64,000 bases of DNA from Sulfobacillus benefaciens (GCA_003023725.1 PXYT01000003.1:1-64000); one strand, 5' to 3'; shown: positions 8,870 through 18,195, numbered from the stretch's first letter. The notes: generated from the sequence alone by a model not told the origin. Translations and numbers: made by a program.

Positions 8870-10081
8870 TCAGTCTTGGCGTCTAGGTAGGACTGTTTGC
8901 ACGATGTCCATGTAGCATCTTTGGGTCTCTTCCAGATCGGCCAGAGGAAAATGGGGTGCGATCGAAAGCAATTCCTCCAAAAAAGGTTGGTGGGAAGGGG
9001 GAAGATGGGGATACTGCCGTTTTAGCAGCATGAGGTGGGTGGCCATCGTCAATAATGACTCGATGTAGTCTTTGCCTTGCTGTAACGGATCTGCTTTTGC
9101 CAGCCGGCTCTCGTTGAGCGCCACATCTGATTGCGAACGTTCCAGAAAATAATACGGATTAGATACCAGGAGAGGGACCTCGCCGCTCTTCTTGAGTCCA
9201 ACCATCCTAAATGCCATCTCCAAGGTTTCATTGAATTGCCTCCACAAACTCGGAAGCCGTTGTGCCGCTCTGTCGGCCCACATACAGGGATTGAGGGGCC
9301 ACTTCAAAATCGGAAGTTCTGCCACGACACTCTGGGCATGAGAATAGTCAAAGCTGGCTCCGCCATAATCAATAGGAACCGGAATCTTGTGTTCGCGAAA
9401 GAAATCCAGTTCGCGTGACAGATGGGGAAGACCATAAACGGAAGGAGCCCATTGCCTGACATAAGGAATGGGGTTATATGCGCGAGTGCCTGAATGCGCC
9501 GCGATCAATTGGGACAGACGAGGAGCATGAGACGCCAGTTTGTCATGCAATAAAATATACCCTTCGGGAAATAACGCGTTGTGGACCGAAAACAAAAATT
9601 CGGGGTGATAGCGGTCCATGATGGTCATGACGGCTTGGGTTTCCAAGAGGGGTTCAGCGAATTCGTACGTGTTGTAGTGGATAGGAAACGTCCATTCCAC
9701 TTGCCACCTGGGACCGGGCCGGAAAAAATGCGAGACCAAGAACCCGACGTCCACGAGGGACGTGGCAGCCGTCCACCATTCTCCATTCCAACGTGCACCA
9801 TCGACATCCCAGATTGGAACCAATAACCATACCCCACGGGCTCCCGATTGTCGGCGTGCTTTTGCCATCTCTAACAACGACGGCAAAACCAAACTCATTA
9901 ACGGTTCGCCTGGGTGAGGAAATCCCAGAAATAGAGCAGATTCTGGCATACCTGCAATAGACAGCAAGTGGATGGGATTGCCTAAACGGGAATATCCCGT
10001 CACGCGATACGAAGTCCGAGGATTCTCTTGAGCAAATCGACGGCAAAACTCGTCCATCTCGCTCAGAGTCAAAAATGGCAT
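8870..10081 (-). CDS. M14-like zinc carboxypeptidase family protein
   Basis: A 403-residue protein. The pattern HPGE (His56, Glu59), a histidine in FSVHN (His167) and a glutamate in VVAELPI (Glu255) match the zinc-ligand and catalytic layout of M14 carboxypeptidases (HxxE, H, then E). The segment LVPIWDVDGARWNGEWW resembles the substrate-side loop of this family. No signal peptide is seen, so it probably acts in the cytoplasm on peptide or peptidoglycan-like substrates. Overall similarity to well-known members is low and the substrate cannot be stated. The start has an AAAGGTGA ribosome site. It lies 27 bases after the diguanylate cyclase gene, probably as one transcript. Confidence 0.7.
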   Translation of the reverse strand: MPFLTLSEMDEFCRRFAQENPRTSYRVTGYSRLGNPIHLLSIAGMPESALFLGFPHPGEPLMSLVLPSLLEMAKARRQSGARGVWLLVPIWDVDGARWNGEWWTAATSLVDVGFLVSHFFRPGPRWQVEWTFPIHYNTYEFAEPLLETQAVMTIMDRYHPEFLFSVHNALFPEGYILLHDKLASHAPRLSQLIAAHSGTRAYNPIPYVRQWAPSVYGLPHLSRELDFFREHKIPVPIDYGGASFDYSHAQSVVAELPILKWPLNPCMWADRAAQRLPSLWRQFNETLEMAFRMVGLKKSGEVPLLVSNPYYFLERSQSDVALNESRLAKADPLQQGKDYIESLLTMATHLMLLKRQYPHLPPSHQPFLEELLSIAPHFPLADLEETQRCYMDIVQTVLPRRQD

Positions 10082-10108
10082 GTGCCTGGTTTCACCTTTT
10101 CTTTCGGG

Positions 10109-10912
10109 TCAATTTCTTGAGGCGTCGAAGACGCGCCCTTTTCCGGCTGATTTGGCTTCGTATAAGGCTCTGTCAGCGCGCCTGGCGGCATCCCAGACGC
10201 TTTCACCCGGCTGCCCTTGTGCCACGCCGGCCGAAAAGGAAAATCCAACGACGGAATTGACGTTTGCCGAACGGCACATACGCAAAACGCGGGAGACGGC
10301 TATTTGTGCCTCTTCTGCCGTGGTGTGCGGAAACCACCAACCGATTTCCTCGCCTCCGAGCCGGCCGACAATGTCGTCATAACGAGCCTGTTCGCGCAAA
10401 ATGCGGCCCCAAGTCTTTAAGACAGCGTCCCCTGTGGCGTGACCCCATCGATCGTTATACTGCTTAAAATTATCCAAATCGCAATAGGCCACAACCCAAG
10501 GCCAGGACCCCCGGGTTGCCGCGCCTTCTTCAGTCATTTCCCAGAAGGCGGCCGGTCTTACGAGGCCGGTTAATCCGTCCAGAGTGGCCCGTTGTTGCCA
10601 TAATGGCACGAGCTGGTACCAGACAAGCCAGCGGAGGGCAATGAAGAGAACTGCCATGAGAAAAAAGTCGATGCCAAAAGCTATCCACAAGGGGCCGCGG
10701 AATCGTAGCGGAATTCTGCCGATCCCCCATAGGGCAACGATTACCGCAATGACATTGATTGCGATTACGCCCACGGCAATGCGGCGGCGAACAGAACGCG
10801 TTTGACGTAAGCGCCACTGGCGCACCTGGGTGTTAATGGAAGGGATCTCCCTTCTGACTGTGAAATGATAGTGGTTCAATGAATTCGACAGAAAGAGGAC
10901 AAATTCCTGCAT
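10109..10912 (-). CDS. Membrane-anchored GGDEF diguanylate cyclase with GGEEI active site
   Basis: 267 residues: an N-terminal cytoplasmic stretch, two membrane helices (about 45-62 and 75-98) and a GGDEF domain from about residue 110. The domain has the LDGLTGL entry, the metal-binding YCDLDNFK block (Asp145) and an RYDD inhibitory-site motif five residues before the signature. The signature itself reads GGEEI (186-190), so the final aromatic is replaced by isoleucine. This may lower but need not abolish c-di-GMP synthesis. No sensory domain beyond the membrane part is present. The start at 10912 lacks a clear ribosome site and may be wrong. The gene is probably cotranscribed with the peptidase gene. 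Confidence 0.85.
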   Translation of the reverse strand: MQEFVLFLSNSLNHYHFTVRREIPSINTQVRQWRLRQTRSVRRRIAVGVIAINVIAVIVALWGIGRIPLRFRGPLWIAFGIDFFLMAVLFIALRWLVWYQLVPLWQQRATLDGLTGLVRPAAFWEMTEEGAATRGSWPWVVAYCDLDNFKQYNDRWGHATGDAVLKTWGRILREQARYDDIVGRLGGEEIGWWFPHTTAEEAQIAVSRVLRMCRSANVNSVVGFSFSAGVAQGQPGESVWDAARRADRALYEAKSAGKGRVFDASRN

Positions 10913-11170
10913 AAGAAACAGGATAGGGGCGGAACTTCATCACAAATTCGCGCAATTTCCGAGGAGTAGGAGCTGCCGTGCTCCTAGGAGAACGAAGCCG
11001 GACAGCCACAAAAGGAGGAGAAGGCGAATAACGGGCCCGCTTCATGCCCCGTTTTTGGATAAACTGTTAGCGTCAGCCGAAAATTCGGGCTGGTACCGTT
11101 TCGGATCATGACTTCCGGTGTGTTCATATCACGTCGGTGGAGCGCGGCGTTGATAGAAAATAGAAAACAG
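10913..11170. other. Intergenic stretch with hairpin at 10967-10986
   Basis: Non-coding DNA between the cyclase gene and the terminator of the alcohol dehydrogenase gene. TAGGAGC at 10967 is mirrored at 10980 around a 6-base loop. It could be a transcript end or part of the cyclase leader. No recognisable gene or riboswitch was found. Confidence 0.4.
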
Positions 11171-11211
11171 AAAAAAGAGGGGAGCCGTGCTCAAACTGCC
11201 GGCTCCTCTCT
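11171..11211 (-). terminator. Intrinsic terminator of the alcohol dehydrogenase gene
   Basis: On the minus strand a 12-bp GC-rich stem with one wobble pair is followed directly by a run of T. It lies 20 bases after the stop codon of the dehydrogenase. Confidence 0.85.
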
Positions 11212-11231
11212 TAGTTACGGCGGAGTCCTCG

Positions 11232-12242
11232 TTATTCAAAGGTCACGACAGAGCGAAAACGGACCTTGCCTTCTTCGACGCGGCGGTAGGCCTCGTGAAT
11301 TCTGTCAAACGGATAGACTTCCTCCATCACTTTGACCTTGCCTTGTGCTACTAGTTGTAACGCTTCGAATAGATCTTCCCGGTTATTTTGACTGGAACCG
11401 ATCAGGTGCCTACGCATGCCCAATAGGTCGTGAGCGGCCACTTCGATGGGACTGTCCGCTACACCCATGACCACCATGCGACCGTCCGGACGAAGGCCCA
11501 AAATTGCTTGTGACATATGCCGTCCGCTGTTGGTAGTGGCCAATATGACGTCCGCTCCACCATGTTCCATGAGAGTTTTGCCGATATCGTCTGCAGCTAC
11601 CACGACATCGTCCGCTCCGAGTTCCCGGGCCAATGGCGCTTTGTCCTCGGTGCCTGTTATGGCGATGGTCGTAAATCCGAGAGCTTTGGCGAATTGAATG
11701 CCAAGATGACCCAGACCGCCTATTCCCAGCACCGCTATGCGTTCACCGGGAGCAGGATGGGCTATTTTTAAGCCGCTGTAGACCGTAAAACCAGCGCAGA
11801 AGATCGGAGCGGCTTGCTCGTAAGTGATGTTATCCGGCAGCAGCATGCATCTGTCCGCGGGGGCTACCATATACTCTGCATCCCCGCCGTTGACAGTGAC
11901 TCCGGTGGCCTGTACGCTCGAACAAAATTGCGGTTTGCCTCTGTGACACCACTCGCACCTGCCGCAGTTGCGTTGATGCCAGGGTACGCCGACACGGTCT
12001 CCCGGGCGTAAATGAGTGACGGCACTGCCCGTTTTCACGACTTCTCCGACGGGCTCGTGGCCAGGAATCAGGGGAGGTGAAACCGGGAAATGTCCCCGAG
12101 TAATATGCACATCCGTGCCGCAGATTCCGGACGCACGGATCTTGATAAGAACATCAGTGCTCCCGGGTTCAGGAATCTCAACATCTCTAATGGTCCATGG
12201 GAGTTGCGCCTTTTCGAATACTGCTGCTTTCATTGTTGTCAT
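11232..12242 (-). CDS. Zinc-dependent alcohol dehydrogenase (MDR family)
   Basis: 336 residues. The catalytic zinc site is visible as Cys41, the GHE pair at 61-63 and Cys149. The structural zinc lobe has four cysteines at about 93, 96, 99 and 107. The nucleotide fold carries GIGGLGHLG (about 173-181). This is the AdhP/Adh-like NAD(P)-dependent alcohol dehydrogenase pattern for short-chain alcohols and aldehydes. The start was set at the ATG at 12242, where GAGGTGA lies 8 bases upstream; the frame extends another ten codons without support. The SDR gene lies upstream in the same direction, 87 bases away, possibly in one transcript. The true substrate is unknown. Confidence 0.9.
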   Translation of the reverse strand: MTTMKAAVFEKAQLPWTIRDVEIPEPGSTDVLIKIRASGICGTDVHITRGHFPVSPPLIPGHEPVGEVVKTGSAVTHLRPGDRVGVPWHQRNCGRCEWCHRGKPQFCSSVQATGVTVNGGDAEYMVAPADRCMLLPDNITYEQAAPIFCAGFTVYSGLKIAHPAPGERIAVLGIGGLGHLGIQFAKALGFTTIAITGTEDKAPLARELGADDVVVAADDIGKTLMEHGGADVILATTNSGRHMSQAILGLRPDGRMVVMGVADSPIEVAAHDLLGMRRHLIGSSQNNREDLFEALQLVAQGKVKVMEEVYPFDRIHEAYRRVEEGKVRFRSVVTFE

Positions 12243-12329
12243 GGCTATCACCTCGTCTAAAGTCACTCGCAATGTTTTCCGAGAAAATCAGAGATTTTGG
12301 CCTCTTGACCTGCTTGCCCCATCTGCCCT

Positions 12330-13094
12330 TTACCCGGGCAGAGCATGGGCGCCGCCGTCAACGGCAATGATTTCGCCATTGACGTACGTGTTCCAGCCTG
12401 ATCCCACAAAGAGTATAGTGCGCGCCACATCCTCCGCCTCCGGCGCCCCGCCCAAGGGATTTACCCGGGCTGCCGTCTCTTTGGCCTGTTCCGGCAACGT
12501 GTGCTTAAGACGGTCGGTCATAACAAGCCACGGTGCCACGACATTGCTTAGAATGCCGTATGGACCCAGTTCTTTCGCAATCGAACGGGTAAATCCGTGC
12601 AGACCGGATTTGGCCGCCGCATAGTGGCTGGATTTATTCATCCCATACAGGGCGATTTCCGAAGATATATTGACGATGCGACCCCATCTTTGTTGTCTCA
12701 TGTGGGGAAGGCAAGCTCTGACCATCAGGAACGATCCCGTGAGCCCAATGGCCAATGTCTGTGTCCACTGGTCCAGGCTGGCTTCCTCAAAAGGGAAAGA
12801 GGTCCATCCTCGAGTCATAGCGTTATTGATCAGGATGTCGACGCCTCCCTCCTCGGAAATTTCGTCCATAACACCCTGTACTGATGATTCGGAACCGACG
12901 TCAAGGTGCACTATATGGGCCTGAGCTCCGAACTCATTCACAATGCGGGCGGTCTGCCGTGCCCCTTCCTCATTGCTATGATATGTAACAATGATCCGAG
13001 CACCTTCCTGGGCGTAAAGTTTGGCCGTGGCCCGTCCAATGTCGCCCGAACTGCCCGTAATGAGGACGGTTTTGCCTTGCACGCCGATATCCAT
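12330..13094 (-). CDS. SDR family oxidoreductase
   Basis: 254-residue classical short-chain dehydrogenase. The nucleotide motif TGSSGDIG is at 13-20, NNA near 90, and the catalytic serine-tyrosine-lysine at about Ser144, Tyr158 and Lys162. The C-terminal VNGEIIAVDGG is typical of the FabG-like branch. It reduces or oxidises a carbonyl/hydroxyl pair with NAD(P)(H); a 3-oxoacyl or sugar-type substrate cannot be separated from sequence alone. It precedes the zinc alcohol dehydrogenase in the same direction. Confidence 0.88.
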   Translation of the reverse strand: MDIGVQGKTVLITGSSGDIGRATAKLYAQEGARIIVTYHSNEEGARQTARIVNEFGAQAHIVHLDVGSESSVQGVMDEISEEGGVDILINNAMTRGWTSFPFEEASLDQWTQTLAIGLTGSFLMVRACLPHMRQQRWGRIVNISSEIALYGMNKSSHYAAAKSGLHGFTRSIAKELGPYGILSNVVAPWLVMTDRLKHTLPEQAKETAARVNPLGGAPEAEDVARTILFVGSGWNTYVNGEIIAVDGGAHALPG

Positions 13095-13363
13095 GTTTGG
13101 GGCCCCCTTTAAGTTGTGATCGGCACACCGAGTTCGCAGCGCCGGCTCAGTGAGAGTACGATTCAGCGCATCATTACTCTTCTTGTAGAGAATTAAAGAA
13201 GTCTCAAGCGCTGCCCGGGACCGACAAATTCGGCTCCATGACGTAAGTGCTGAATCAATCAGGCTACTTATGTATCATAGACGACATGCTAGGGTTCGAT
13301 AAAGAGGGTCAGATCATACACTTCGGGTTTTCTTCTTGCGTAACGGATCACGTTGGCCGGGTT

Positions 13364-13879
13364 TCAAGAGGCAGGCCGAAAGCCTTCCAGCAGCGCTTTG
13401 GCTCTGCGCAGGATACCCCAATAATAGAAAAACCAGTATCCGAGAAAGAGGAAATAGACCAGCATGGTCAAAGGACCCTGAGATAACCGTGCTGGTCCGG
13501 ATCCGGGTGACGACACCTTAAGCGCAAGGCCGGAATTGGTGTCAAGGATCAGCCGAACCACTGTCAGGGCGATGACCGCGGCTCCCACATAAGGGTTGGT
13601 CCGGTACGTCAGAGCCTCCTGGGTTTTCTCAAAACGGGTCAGCCGCAAACTATACTGCGATGCAAGCCATGCGGCGCCCAAGCCCGCAAGGGCTGAGGCA
13701 TAAAGCATCCAGTTAGGCGTGGAGTTGAGTGCGACCACGGCCGCTAAGAGCGCTAAAATGACCATCCTTCCAATGAGCATCACCGCTCTGACGGGTTGAA
13801 CGGTCATCGTTCTCCTGGCCCGAAGTCCCAGAATCACCGCGATAATCAGAATGATGGGCAATAATTCCACAGACGACAT
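13364..13879 (-). CDS. Small multi-pass membrane protein, unknown function
   Basis: 171 residues with about four to five hydrophobic segments (around 5-18, 33-50, 58-70, 96-110 and 135-155) separated by short charged loops. The arrangement recalls the DUF1453/CcdC-like membrane proteins, but I see no diagnostic motif and do not assign it. A GGAGGAG ribosome site precedes the ATG. It stands alone between the SDR gene and a divergent IclR regulator. Confidence 0.6.
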   Translation of the reverse strand: MSSVELLPIILIIAVILGLRARRTMTVQPVRAVMLIGRMVILALLAAVVALNSTPNWMLYASALAGLGAAWLASQYSLRLTRFEKTQEALTYRTNPYVGAAVIALTVVRLILDTNSGLALKVSSPGSGPARLSQGPLTMLVYFLFLGYWFFYYWGILRRAKALLEGFRPAS

Positions 13880-14090
13880 AAACTCCTCCCTCGCCCCTTG
13901 TGCAGCGCGATCGTTTTGGTCCCATTTTTTTGAATCGCGTCGGGGAAAACCCTACCCGTCAATTCTAGCACGAATCCTAAGGCCCCGGATTTGGGGGATC
14001 GGCATGTTCCGCGCAGTCACTTTGGCTGTATCCGGATGCCTATCACCGGATAAGACAATGGAAAATTACCGGTATTTGAAATTGTGTGTA

Positions 14091-14118
14091 TTGAGAGGAA
14101 AATAATTCGCCGTATAAT
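14091..14118 (+). promoter_or_regulatory. Sigma-70-type promoter of the IclR gene (TTGAGA-N16-TATAAT)
   Basis: A -35 hexamer TTGAGA at 14091-14096 is spaced 16 bases from a perfect TATAAT at 14113-14118. Transcription would begin about 30 bases before the regulator's start codon. Confidence 0.65.
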
Positions 14119-14159
14119 CTAAATTAACAAGGCGGGTTCAATCAAACGGGGGCAAGCCG

Positions 14160-14954
14160 ATGGGTGACGCATGGACAATCAAGAGCCTTTCCCGTGGTCT
14201 GCAGTTGTTGGATTTAATGGCGGAACAACCGACGGGGACGACTGTCAAGTGGCTCAGTGCGGTATCGGATATTCCGATCAGCACCTGTTATCATCTCATC
14301 AATACTTTGGTTGAAAGCGGTTATGTGCAAAAAGACCGTGCCCGCCAGGTATACACCTTGTCGTATAAGGTATCGTATCTTCACAATCAGTTGCAATCAA
14401 GCCGCATGATTCCCCAGGAGTTACGGGCCCTGGCGCAAAAGGTGTGCCGGGCAGTTAACGAAACCAGCTACGTAGCCAAATGGGAATCCGGCGAGATTAT
14501 CATCCACTATATTGCCGAGGGTGATCAAGCGCTCAAAGTGCGATCGTTGTATGCGGGCTACCGAGAACACGCATTTGTTCATGCTCTGGGCAAAGCCATT
14601 TTGGCGCACGTCTCACCAAAGGCATTTCATACGTATTTTCTTCATCATTCTCCACAGCCACGGACTCCGTATTCCCGTGTTCAGTGGGACGAAATTCAGC
14701 GCGAGAGACTACTAACCCGGGAAAGAGGTTACAGCTTGGATGAAGAGGAATGGGAAGAAGGCATTTGTTGCATTGGTGTGCCGATCTTTGATTATACCAG
14801 CCATGTCTGGGGATCTGTGGCTATATCTCTTCCCCGCCAGCGCTACGACCGCTTGCCGCCGTCCGTGATTTCAGACTTGCGTTACGAAGCCCAGATGGTG
14901 TCGAGACGGCTGGGGTTTCAAGGAGAACCGCAGAGAACCCGAAATCAGGCGTAG
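14160..14954 (+). CDS. IclR family transcriptional regulator
   Basis: 264 residues with an N-terminal winged helix-turn-helix (about 1-65, including SIPISTCYHLINTLVESG-like spacing) and a C-terminal IclR effector domain with HALGKAILA and ERGYSLDEEEWEEGICCIGVP. These regulators usually control an adjacent catabolic operon and bind a small metabolite. Here the 2-oxoacid dehydrogenase genes begin about 170 bases downstream in the same direction and are the obvious target. Start chosen at the ATG after GGGGGCAAG. Confidence 0.92.
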   Translation: MGDAWTIKSLSRGLQLLDLMAEQPTGTTVKWLSAVSDIPISTCYHLINTLVESGYVQKDRARQVYTLSYKVSYLHNQLQSSRMIPQELRALAQKVCRAVNETSYVAKWESGEIIIHYIAEGDQALKVRSLYAGYREHAFVHALGKAILAHVSPKAFHTYFLHHSPQPRTPYSRVQWDEIQRERLLTRERGYSLDEEEWEEGICCIGVPIFDYTSHVWGSVAISLPRQRYDRLPPSVISDLRYEAQMVSRRLGFQGEPQRTRNQA

Positions 14955-15039
14955 TAACGCCTATTTTTGCGGTGGAATATGAGCTAGGAATACAAAAGAG
15001 AGATACTCTGTCAGCGTCGGTTGTTCTTGGTCTCGATTC

Positions 15040-15066
15040 CGAGTCGTGCAACAGAACAGTGACTCG
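15040..15066. promoter_or_regulatory. Inverted repeat CGAGTC-N15-GACTCG upstream of the E1 operon
   Basis: Mirrored 6-base arms lie 59 bases before the E1alpha start codon and just downstream of the IclR gene. The position suits an operator for the adjacent regulator, but arms this short can arise by chance. Confidence 0.3.
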
Positions 15067-15124
15067 TCCGCTTCGTTTCAGGGGGGCCGATTCCTATGGG
15101 TTTATGCCTTAAAGGAGGTGCGTT

Positions 15125-16105
15125 ATGGATAATCTGGTGACGATGTACCGTACCATGTGTTTAATCCGCCGTTATGAAGATCAACTGGCGGAAATTTATA
15201 CCGAGGGAAAGACGCCTCTGTTTAGCATAGCCGCCGGCACCATTCCCGGAGAAATGCATTTGGCCGCCGGTCAGGAACCTGTGGCGGTCGGCGTGATTAG
15301 CCATCTCAAACAGGATGACGTGGTGACAGCACCCCACAGACCTCATCACTTCGCCATTGCCAAAGGGGTCGATCTCCGCCTTATGACCGCCGAAATCTTT
15401 GGGCGCCGGACCGGGTTGTCACGGGGGAAGGGAGGGCACATGCATCTTTTTGATCCCCAGACCCACTTTAGTTGCTCAGGGATCGTCGGGGCTGGTTTTC
15501 CCCCAGCGGTGGGGGCGGCTCTGGCTTTTTCCAGACAAGGACGGGACAATGTGGCCGTGGCTTTTGCTGGCGAGGGAGCCGCCAACCAAGGCACTTTTCA
15601 TGAAAGCCTCAATTTGGCGGCGCTGTGGAAAGTTCCGGTGGTCTTTGTAATCGAAGATAACCATTATGCCATCTCAGTCCCGAAAGAGCAGTCCACGGCT
15701 GTGGCCCATAACAGCGATCGTGCCCAAGCCTACGGCATTCCCGGTGTCTATGTCGCGGGAAACGACGTGCTGGCTATTTCGGAGGCAGCCGAAGAGGCGA
15801 TAAACCGAGCCCGGCAAGGACAAGGCCCGACGTTGCTGGAAATTGAAACCACGCGTCTTTACGGACATTTCCAGGGAGATGCCGAAGCTTATTTGCATGC
15901 CGGAGAGAAGGAATCATGGCGTCAACTCGATCCGATTGCCCGGTTTCGGTCCTATCTTCTGGAACATCACACTCTGAGCGAGGATGAGGACCAAACTATT
16001 CAAAGGGAAGTTGAGGAACGTGTCGAGGATGCGGTGAAATTTGCCCGGGAATCCCTGGAACCCGATGTTGGTGAAGCCTATCGCGACGTCTTCGTGGAAT
16101 CCTAA
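15125..16105 (+). CDS. 2-oxoacid (acetoin/pyruvate-type) dehydrogenase E1 component, alpha subunit
   Basis: 326 residues, close to AcoA-type E1alpha chains. The thiamine diphosphate motif begins at GEGAANQG (about 149-156) and ends with the asparagine in EDNHYAIS. HRPHHFAIAKG and RGKGGHMH are typical of the acetoin/pyruvate branch. The chain decarboxylates a 2-oxoacid or cleaves acetoin, passing the acyl group to the lipoyl arm of E2. A strong AAAGGAGG ribosome site precedes the ATG. The E1beta and E2 genes follow in the same operon; E3 is not in this window. Acetoin, pyruvate and branched-chain oxoacids remain possible substrates. Confidence 0.9.
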   Translation: MDNLVTMYRTMCLIRRYEDQLAEIYTEGKTPLFSIAAGTIPGEMHLAAGQEPVAVGVISHLKQDDVVTAPHRPHHFAIAKGVDLRLMTAEIFGRRTGLSRGKGGHMHLFDPQTHFSCSGIVGAGFPPAVGAALAFSRQGRDNVAVAFAGEGAANQGTFHESLNLAALWKVPVVFVIEDNHYAISVPKEQSTAVAHNSDRAQAYGIPGVYVAGNDVLAISEAAEEAINRARQGQGPTLLEIETTRLYGHFQGDAEAYLHAGEKESWRQLDPIARFRSYLLEHHTLSEDEDQTIQREVEERVEDAVKFARESLEPDVGEAYRDVFVES

Positions 16106-16126
16106 CCAGACAGGAGGAAGTATAAC

Positions 16127-17146
16127 ATGGCAACAACCACACCCGTGCGTAAACTGACAATGGCCAGAGCCATCAGTGAAGCCATTGCGCAAGAGATGGA
16201 GCGCGATCCTAACGTTTTGGTATGGGGAGAGGATGTCGGGGCCTATGGGGGTATTTTTGGAGCGACCCAGGGACTCCTTGAACGTTTCGGTTCGGCGCGG
16301 ATCATCGACACCCCCATTTCCGAAAGTGCGTTTATCGGCGCCGCTATCGGCGCCAGTGCCGAAGGATTGAGACCAATTGTGGAACTGATGTTTGTCGATT
16401 TTTTTGGTGTGGCCATGGATCAAATTTATAACCACTTGGCCAAAAATCATTATATGTCGGGTGGCAGCGTGCGCCATCCGGTGGTATTGATGACAGCCAT
16501 TGGAGGCGGATACAGCGATGCGGCCCAGCATAGTCAGAGCTTATATGGACTGTTCGCGCATCTGCCGGGGTTAAAGGTGATCGTGCCTTCAAACGCCTAT
16601 GACGCCAAGGGCATGATGACGGCGGCCATTCGCGACGATAACCCGGTTATGTATTTCTTTCACAAAGGGCTATTAGGTCTGGGGTGGATGCCTTCCGATG
16701 ATTTAGCCGAGGTTCATGTGCCCGAGACTCCTTATACAGTGCCGTTGGGACAAGCCGAGGTGGTGGCGGAGGGCGGGGATATCAGTGTGATTGCCATCGG
16801 AGCTATGGTTCCTAAGGCCTTGCGGGCACGGCAGCGTCTGGAACCTCAGGGTGTCTCGGTCGAAGTGATTGATCTGAGGACACTGGTTCCCTTGGACCGT
16901 CAGACGATTGTTGACAGTGTCAGAAAGACTCACCGCGCTCTTATTGTGGATGAGGACTACCGCTCATTCGGGATGAGCGCGGAAGTTGCGGCTGTTATTG
17001 CCGAAGAGGCCCTGGAATATCTGGATACCCCGGTTAGGCGCTTGGCTGTGCCGGATGTCCCCATTCCCTATAGCCGGGTCCTGGAACAAGCGGTTATTCC
17101 GTCCGTGGATAAGATTGTCGAGGCGATTCAACTACTAACCAGGTGA
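16127..17146 (+). CDS. 2-oxoacid (acetoin/pyruvate-type) dehydrogenase E1 component, beta subunit
   Basis: 339 residues, the usual size of E1beta. The N-terminal half contains the cofactor-contact segment GEDVGAYGGIFGAT and the block SEGLRPIVELMFVDF (with A in place of the first S). The C-terminal transketolase domain has VIDLRTLVPLDRQTI and LIVDEDYRSFGM. It forms the alpha2beta2 E1 with the upstream product. An AGGAGGAAG ribosome site lies 21 bases after the E1alpha stop, and its own stop overlaps the E2 frame region, consistent with coupled translation. Confidence 0.93.
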   Translation: MATTTPVRKLTMARAISEAIAQEMERDPNVLVWGEDVGAYGGIFGATQGLLERFGSARIIDTPISESAFIGAAIGASAEGLRPIVELMFVDFFGVAMDQIYNHLAKNHYMSGGSVRHPVVLMTAIGGGYSDAAQHSQSLYGLFAHLPGLKVIVPSNAYDAKGMMTAAIRDDNPVMYFFHKGLLGLGWMPSDDLAEVHVPETPYTVPLGQAEVVAEGGDISVIAIGAMVPKALRARQRLEPQGVSVEVIDLRTLVPLDRQTIVDSVRKTHRALIVDEDYRSFGMSAEVAAVIAEEALEYLDTPVRRLAVPDVPIPYSRVLEQAVIPSVDKIVEAIQLLTR

Positions 17147-17160
17147 GGAGAGCGGACACG

Positions 17161-18177
17161 GTGGAACAGGATTTTGCTTTACGGGTGGACTTTAGCGACA
17201 AGTCGGATTCAGAAGCGGTGCTGGTGCACTGGTTCTACGAGCCGGGAGCTTATGTTCGTCAGGGGGAGATTGTGGCCGAAGCTATGGTGGACAAAGTGAC
17301 ATTGTCGGTGGAGTCCCCTCAAAACGGCTATCTTAAACCCTTAGTGGGGGAGAATGACACGTTTCCCTCAGGCCATATTATTGCCTATATTGGCGCGGAA
17401 GCCGTATCTCCCGAACCTCTTGCCCGCGATTTGGAGAAATCATCCCGTGGATCCTCTTCGGACAACTTTGTGCCGGCTTCCCCTCGCGTCAGAAAATATG
17501 CGAAAGATCAGCACGTCGATCTCAACGAACTGGCCCGCACTGTTTCGCATCGACCATTAACTCCAGATGACGTCGACGCTTTTCTGTCGCGTGGGGAAAC
17601 TTCGCGTCGCCAGCCTTATTCGGCCTTCCGCAAGCAGTTGATTCACAATTTGACGGACCCCGAGGGACTTCCCACGACTCTCCATAGGCGTATCCACCAA
17701 GGTTCCAACACGTGGTCTCCTCTGGTTCGGATAGCGTGGGCAGTCGATCAGGCTCTTATACGCCATCCGGAAATCCACGGGTGGGCCGACAGTGAGGGAT
17801 TTACTCCGGCTCAGGAATTGCGTCTGGGAATTGCCATGGCAACGTCCGAGGGACTAATGGTTCCTGTGGTAGTGGGCTCACGGGACGGTGCCGGCTGGGA
17901 CCAGGCTCTTGATGCGCTGCGCCGTGCCGCAAGAGAAGGCATTTGGAACCAATGGGAGATGTCCCGACCCTCATTCGTTATCAGCAATTTAGGGCCCTGG
18001 GGAATAGAATATTTCACCCCTCGTCTCATGGTGCCGACAGTGGCGATTTTAGGGGTGGGCCATGGAGACGAGGACGCTTTTCCGGTGTCGCTGACCTTCG
18101 ATCACCGTGCCCTCGATGGTGCCCAGGCCGCGGCTTTCTTGGTCACACTTGACGAAGTCATGCGTTCCTCCATGTAA
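17161..18177 (+). CDS. 2-oxoacid dehydrogenase E2 component, short form
   Basis: 338 residues. An N-terminal lipoyl domain has its lysine in MVDKVTL (Lys45). A peripheral subunit-binding domain follows at about 100-137 (SPRVRKYAKD to LTPDDVDAFL). The catalytic domain ends with the FDHRALDG active-site motif (His315, Asp319). The catalytic domain is only about 180 residues and the whole protein is clearly shorter than the roughly 400 or more residues common in the family, yet it keeps the key residues. I chose the GTG at 17161, about ten bases after GAGGAG; another GTG at 17143 overlaps the E1beta stop. Confidence 0.85.
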   Translation: MEQDFALRVDFSDKSDSEAVLVHWFYEPGAYVRQGEIVAEAMVDKVTLSVESPQNGYLKPLVGENDTFPSGHIIAYIGAEAVSPEPLARDLEKSSRGSSSDNFVPASPRVRKYAKDQHVDLNELARTVSHRPLTPDDVDAFLSRGETSRRQPYSAFRKQLIHNLTDPEGLPTTLHRRIHQGSNTWSPLVRIAWAVDQALIRHPEIHGWADSEGFTPAQELRLGIAMATSEGLMVPVVVGSRDGAGWDQALDALRRAAREGIWNQWEMSRPSFVISNLGPWGIEYFTPRLMVPTVAILGVGHGDEDAFPVSLTFDHRALDGAQAAAFLVTLDEVMRSSM

Positions 18178-18195
18178 CACAGGTCATGTGAAATC

